This document shows, in pieces, positions 42,551 through 46,316 of a stretch of DNA of 46,316 nucleotides. The stretch lies in contig NC_049979.1 of the NCBI RefSeq assembly GCF_000003815.2, positions 765,643 to 811,958 of the forward strand. The letters run 5' to 3'. Source of the stretch: Branchiostoma floridae (lineage: Eukaryota > Chordata > Leptocardii > Amphioxiformes > Branchiostomatidae). Within the stretch, counting starts at the first letter, position 1. Every line of letters begins with the position of its first letter. The position numbers and the translations under genes were made by a program. A model generated the notes under the pieces. That model had not been told where the DNA came from. It did no database searches and saw only the letters and a list, made by a program, of their open reading frames with translations.

Positions 42551-43189
42551 NNNNNNNNNNNNNNNNNNNNNNNNNNNNNNNNNNNNNNNNNNNNNNNNNN
42601 NNNNNNNNNNNNNNNNNNNNNNNNNNNNNNNNNNNNNNNNNNNNNNNNNNNNNNNNNNNNNNNNNNNNNNNNNNNNNNNNNNNNNNNNNNNNNNNNNNNN
42701 NNNNNNNNNNNNNNNNNNNNNNNNNNNNNNNNNNNNNNNNNNNNNNNNNNNNNNNNNNNNNNNNNNNNNNNNNNNNNNNNNNNNNNNNNNNNNNNNNNNN
42801 NNNNNNNNNNNNNNNNNNNNNNNNNNNNNNNNNNNNNNNNNNNNNNNNNNNNNNNNNNNNNNNNNNNNNNNNNNNNNNNNNNNNNNNNNNNNNNNNNNNN
42901 NNNNNNNNNNNNNNNNNNNNNNNNNNNNNNNNNNNNNNNNNNNNNNNNNNNNNNNNNNNNNNNNNNNNNNNNNNNNNNNNNNNNNNNNNNNNNNNNNNNN
43001 NNNNNNNNNNNNNNNNNNNNNNNNNNNNNNNNNNNNNNNNNNNNNNNNNNNNNNNNNNNNNNNNNNNNNNNNNNNNNNNNNNNNNNNNNNNNNNNNNNNN
43101 NNNNNNNNNNNNNNNNNNNNNNNNNNNNNNNNNNNNNNNNNNNNNNNNNNNNNNNNNNNNNNNNNNNNNNNNNNNNNNNNNNNNNNNNN
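42551..43189. other. Assembly gap (639 N)
   Basis: Run of N with a non-round length, so probably a sized gap. AAAGCCCCGTTA before it and AACGGGGCTTTAG just after it (43233) form an inverted pair, so a fold-back element may span the gap. Confidence 1.
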
Positions 43190-43402
43190 GAGCTCGCTGA
43201 CAACTCGGCCGAGCTAAATTCTTGATTTGTAAACGGGGCTTTAGGAGTTCCAGTCCTTTACAGTTCGACACTAAACAACTGGCATAATTCTGTTCTTAGT
43301 GGAACTGTGCGCTCTTGTTGCACTTCCAGCACAAAGAGAGACTAGAGGGATTCTCTCTGGAACTCTTACCAGCTTGAAAAGCTGTTTTCTATACTATGAA
43401 AA

Positions 43403-43585
43403 AGGCTCTCTGGTGCCTTTTTGGGGGCTCATACAAAACTTTGGCGGCCCATTCTTTTGTGCGGGTCGCCGATTGGGGGCCTTGCCGACTTTGGGGCTTC
43501 CCGAGGGCCGGCATTCGGGCCCCAATCCAAAAGAAATGGCCAGCAAAAGTGTATTATGAGGAAAAAAAAAGGCACCAGAGAGCCT
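43403..43585. mobile_element. MITE with AGGCTCTCTGGTGCC ends
   Basis: AGGCTCTCTGGTGCCTTTTT (43403-43422) is the exact reverse complement of 43566-43585. The GC-rich interior repeats GGGGGC and GGCCGG motifs. No clear target duplication. Confidence 0.75.
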
Positions 43586-44630
43586 GCTATGGAGGCTAGT
43601 TTTTGCCCTTCTCTACCTAAGTGTGGGCTCTGTTAAATGGAGGTTTAGAGTATAAAACATGTTCTTTGTTGGGTCATAAAACACATCATGGTTTATCTGT
43701 ATCACCAAGTGTCAGACTGGCCTTTGGGTGATCCACCCGCAATCGGGCCGGTACCTCGGGTGTTACAGATACACCGTGTTGTATACTTAACGGGTTTGCT
43801 ATACAAGCAAACTTAAGATACTGGACAAAAATGAAATGACACCAGATATAAAATGTACTAATTTTATTTCCCAATATTCTGTTATAACGGCAGGCATGTA
43901 AATACTTTACATTTGGGATTGCATTGAAAACACCACAACACAAGTACTACCTATCTTTTAATTTATACACTGTAAATAGTTGACATTTAGGACTACATCT
44001 GCTATTGTCTACTTATCAGACTGTTAACGGCTACACTTACTTGTAGTGCCTAATAGAACTGGTCAGAATTGCCCTGAGGAAGGTGGCAGATGGTTACTGA
44101 AATGTTGATCTTGAATAAAGTTCTTGTTCGTGTACAAAGAATCTTATCAACTGCACACTCTTGATTCTCACCATGCCATTCACTTAAAATAAGTTGGCAG
44201 TGCTAAATGGAGTCAATTCTGACACTTTGGAAAGAGAGCATATCACTTGGCCTAGTTCCTTTATCCACAGCTTTGTCCTATGTCTGTTAACACATTTAGG
44301 GTATTTAGGGACATCAAGTTGACAAAAATTCCAATATTTTGAAAATATTGCAATTTCAAACCAGCATCTAGTGACGTGATATTCCTAAATATCCTGTTTT
44401 TAAAAGCAAAGGATATAGGTAGGTTATCCCGTGGATGAGGTGAACTAGCGTTAATCATATAAGAATTTGTTCCATTTCACATATGTGAAATCCTAAAATC
44501 AGGGATCTTTTAATTTTCACAACAAATATGTATTACTGGGTTAGAAAATAACGGAGAAAGTTATTACACATGGAATGATCTCACAATGAATTACATAGCT
44601 ATGTACAGAAAGCTCTTCCAACTGTCGTCT
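43586..44630. other. Downstream of POLA2, no gene seen
   Basis: Contains CCTGAGGAAGGTGGCAGATG and TTGAATAAAGTTCTTG near 44070-44125, a phrase common at retroelement 3' ends, but too short to classify. The rest is AT-rich and probably includes the POLA2 3' untranslated region near 44600. Confidence 0.4.
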
Positions 44631-44789
44631 TCACACCCTGACCACTTCAGCAGCCGTGCACCTGGGCTTCCTGGCGGCACCACCTTGGGTTGGGGAGGGA
44701 GGACACTGGATGACAAAGCGGGCGAACGTGCCTCCGGTCTGAGCCTTGGTTATCCTGCCGGGGTTCACACAGACACACCCCAGCACATC
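44631..44789 (-). CDS. POLA2: POLA2 terminal exon
   Basis: 53 codons including the stop, after a gccag acceptor. Encodes the C-terminus from DVLGCVCVNPGR to EVVRV. Confidence 0.93.
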   Translation of the reverse strand, partial: DVLGCVCVNPGRITKAQTGGTFARFVIQCPPSPTQGGAARKPRCTAAEVVRV

Positions 44790-46207
44790 CTGGCAATGCA
44801 CAGGAAAAACGGAGAGTAAAACAAGTGTCAAGTCAATGCATTATGGTGAGTTAAGCCCGTCACACATAGCTGGCCATAGTAGGGGTTGTGGTGAACAGGA
44901 AAAAGAAGAGTAAATCAATTAAGTCATTGCATTTATGAAGGTTAGACATCCAGGTGAACAATATTCAAATACAATTCAATCCCTACAACTGTAATCTAGT
45001 TGTAGGGATTGAATTGTATTTGAATAATTAAGTCAATGCATGACGGTGAGTCAAGCCAGTCACACAAAGCTGTCCATAGTAGGCATGGGTGCCGCTACAG
45101 ACAATTCAGGAACAGGTATCCAGACCTGAACCTGACTGTGAACACTTGTAAATAGAAGATACAATTTTCTACAAAGGAGTTTATTGGAGGGAGTATCCAG
45201 CTCCCACAGCTGTTTTGAAATCCTGTCTTCATGTAAACTCTGTAAGTTTTACTGTAGAAACTTGGTACAAATGGGGAGTTACATGTAAGCTGTGGGAAAG
45301 TCCTGAATGTTGGACTTCTCAGTCCAATCTTTATGTAGCAGCTTGGACATGTAATTAAAGGTAGATTATGGGGTAACCGTTACTGTAAATGCATCTAAAT
45401 TCGCGGGGACTTAATTTCGCGTTAGCGGGAAAAGGGACTTTTCGAGTTTGTTTTAAGTTCGCGGTAGCACCATTCACTGTAGTCTCTTACTGCCATGGAA
45501 AAATGTTTGCGGTGGTTTTAAGTTCGCAGTGAAGTGGCCACCGTGAAGACCGCGAACATTTAACCACTGCGAAAGTTTCTGCATTTACAGTATTGTCCCT
45601 CTTTTGAAATGAGTAAACAAATAAACAGTAACCTCACCTTGACAAAGTACCTGAGGTCGGAGGGGATGATGAGAACGTCGGGTGTGGCCTGAAGCCGACA
45701 GAACTGCTCGTAGTGTTCGTAGTCGATGTTCACGTCCTCCGAGGGGGGGTACAGGGGGTAGTAACTACAGAAAAAACACAGAATAACAGTGGTTACATGG
45801 AGAGGGGGGTACAGGGGGTAGTAACTACAGAAAAAACACAGAATTACAGCAGTTACATGGAGGGGGGGTACAGGGGGTAGTAACTACAGGAAGAAATGTC
45901 ATCATGTATACTTGATATGCTGTGAGTTATCATCCGTGGAGAAAACAGCAAACATGTAATTGTCAAATAATTGTCAAAATAAAGCTGGAAAAGCTAATAA
46001 ATCATAATAATTTTTTTTTTTATCTCTTAAGAAGAACTGGGAGAAATAAATATGTCACTATGCAAAAGGACGTGTACATTTTACCATAAATAAATACAGG
46101 TGTTTACCAAAGAAGGTATTTAATGGACAGAGGAAACAGTGAACAGGACCCACCTTTGCTGAGTGAGGATGTGCTTGATAAGCCTGCCTAACCTGTCAGA
46201 GGAACCT
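44631..46207 (-). CDS. POLA2: DNA polymerase alpha subunit B, last three exons (partial)
   Basis: Accessory B subunit of the polymerase alpha-primase complex, which starts replication by extending RNA primers in the nucleus. Exons on the minus strand: 46207-46154, 45764-45638 and 44789-44631 with TGA at 44633-44631. All junctions are GT-AG with agreeing phases (1, 2, 0). Conserved C-terminal text is clear: IKHILTQ, YYPLYPPSEDVNIDYE, PDVLIIPSDLRYFVK and DVLGCVCVNPGRITK, then GGTFAR, matching the calcineurin-like phosphoesterase domain that is inactive in eukaryotic B subunits. The upstream part lies beyond the window. A further exon near 46297-46316 could exist but does not match the family by eye. 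An exon-edge minisatellite lies at 45741-45890. Confidence 0.92.
44831..45083. repeat. Direct repeat enclosing a perfect 29-bp hairpin
   Basis: AGTCAATGCA(T) blocks of about 54 bp at 44831-44884 and 45031-45083 are about 85 percent alike by eye. Between them, 44962-44990 is the exact reverse complement of 44998-45026 around a 7-nt loop. Confidence 0.75.
45381..45592. mobile_element. MITE with TACTGTAAATGCA ends (Tc1/mariner-like)
   Basis: TACTGTAAATGCA at the left faces TGCATTTACAGTA at the right. The terminal TA fits a mariner-type target. The interior repeats TTCGCGG and TTTAAGTTCGCGGT. In the POLA2 intron before the last exon; a partial copy is at 39005. Confidence 0.75.
45638..45764 (-). 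CDS. POLA2: POLA2 penultimate exon
   Basis: 127 nt between a ctgtag acceptor and a gtgagg donor; completes a split codon and encodes 42 further residues ending LRYFVK. Confidence 0.93.
45741..45890 (-). repeat. 60-bp minisatellite across a POLA2 splice acceptor, three copies
   Basis: GGGGGGTACAGGGGGTAGTA and its neighbouring text recur at 60- and 59-bp steps (ACAGGGGG at 45751, 45811, 45870). Each copy carries the acceptor ctgtag followed by the exon start TTACTACCCCCTG; the copy at 45764 leads into the complete exon. Confidence 0.85.
46154..46207 (-). CDS. POLA2: POLA2 antepenultimate exon
   Basis: 54 nt between a tttttccag acceptor and a gtgggt donor. Encodes GSSDRLGRLIKHILTQQ. Confidence 0.88.
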
Positions 46208-46316
46208 CTGGAAAAAGGGAAACAACAAATTACACCTCCACCAAAGTGACTTGTCATTTCCTGCATCCTGGAACAATACTGTCATGTACTAACCTACTGA
46301 TGAGTCGGACAGCCAG

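Noticed and set aside
42295-43271. Frames spanning the 639-N gap
   Set aside because: They are open only because of N; the readable ends show no known protein.
46297-46316. A fourth POLA2 exon at the window edge
   Set aside because: A possible donor is present but none of the frames resembles the family at this position.

Overview
The window is animal genomic DNA: intron-rich genes with GT-AG junctions, a C2H2 zinc-finger cluster, many short DNA transposons, an LTR retrotransposon and a CR1/L2-like non-LTR element. Gene content and repeat style suggest an invertebrate deuterostome, most likely a lancelet (Branchiostoma). That assignment is inference. Three runs of N (16437-16536, 40652-40751, 42551-43189) mark assembly gaps.

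Layout. (1) 1-4572, minus strand: 5' part of an N-acylneuraminate-9-phosphatase (NANP-like) gene, with three coding exons ending at a splice donor whose surroundings are tandemly repeated. (2) 4573-5349: short divergent promoter between NANP and RAD51. (3) 5350-16858, plus strand: a complete RAD51 recombinase gene in nine coding exons, 339 aa, rebuilt exon by exon with consistent phases. Intron 2 of the coding region (6371-11978) carries a recent LTR retrotransposon with apparently identical 678-bp LTRs. Other introns carry several short transposons sharing CAGGG...CCCTG ends and 5-bp target duplications. (4) About 17000-42000: cluster of three paralogous zinc-finger genes (A, 15 fingers; B, 18 fingers; C, about 14 fingers with a frameshift and a gap), plus the orphan 3' end of a fourth unit just behind RAD51. 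Each gene has a non-coding first exon, one intron and a single zinc-finger exon, and the three promoters share octamer and ETS-like motifs at fixed spacing. (5) 24360-31375, between genes A and B: a CR1/L2-like element whose ORF2 is split by an unclassified insertion of about 3.1 kb with sub-terminal repeat arrays and two possible captured exons. (6) 44631-46316, minus strand: last exons of POLA2, the DNA polymerase alpha B subunit.

Three of the genes are housekeeping: NANP in sialic-acid synthesis, RAD51 in homologous recombination and POLA2 in replication priming. The zinc-finger genes are probably fast-evolving DNA-binding proteins of unknown target. No operon-like organisation is expected in this kind of genome. 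The main unusual signals are the tandem micro-exon-like array in NANP, the rigid promoter architecture of the zinc-finger cluster, the split CR1 with its odd insertion, and the transposon family with conserved ends but different interiors.
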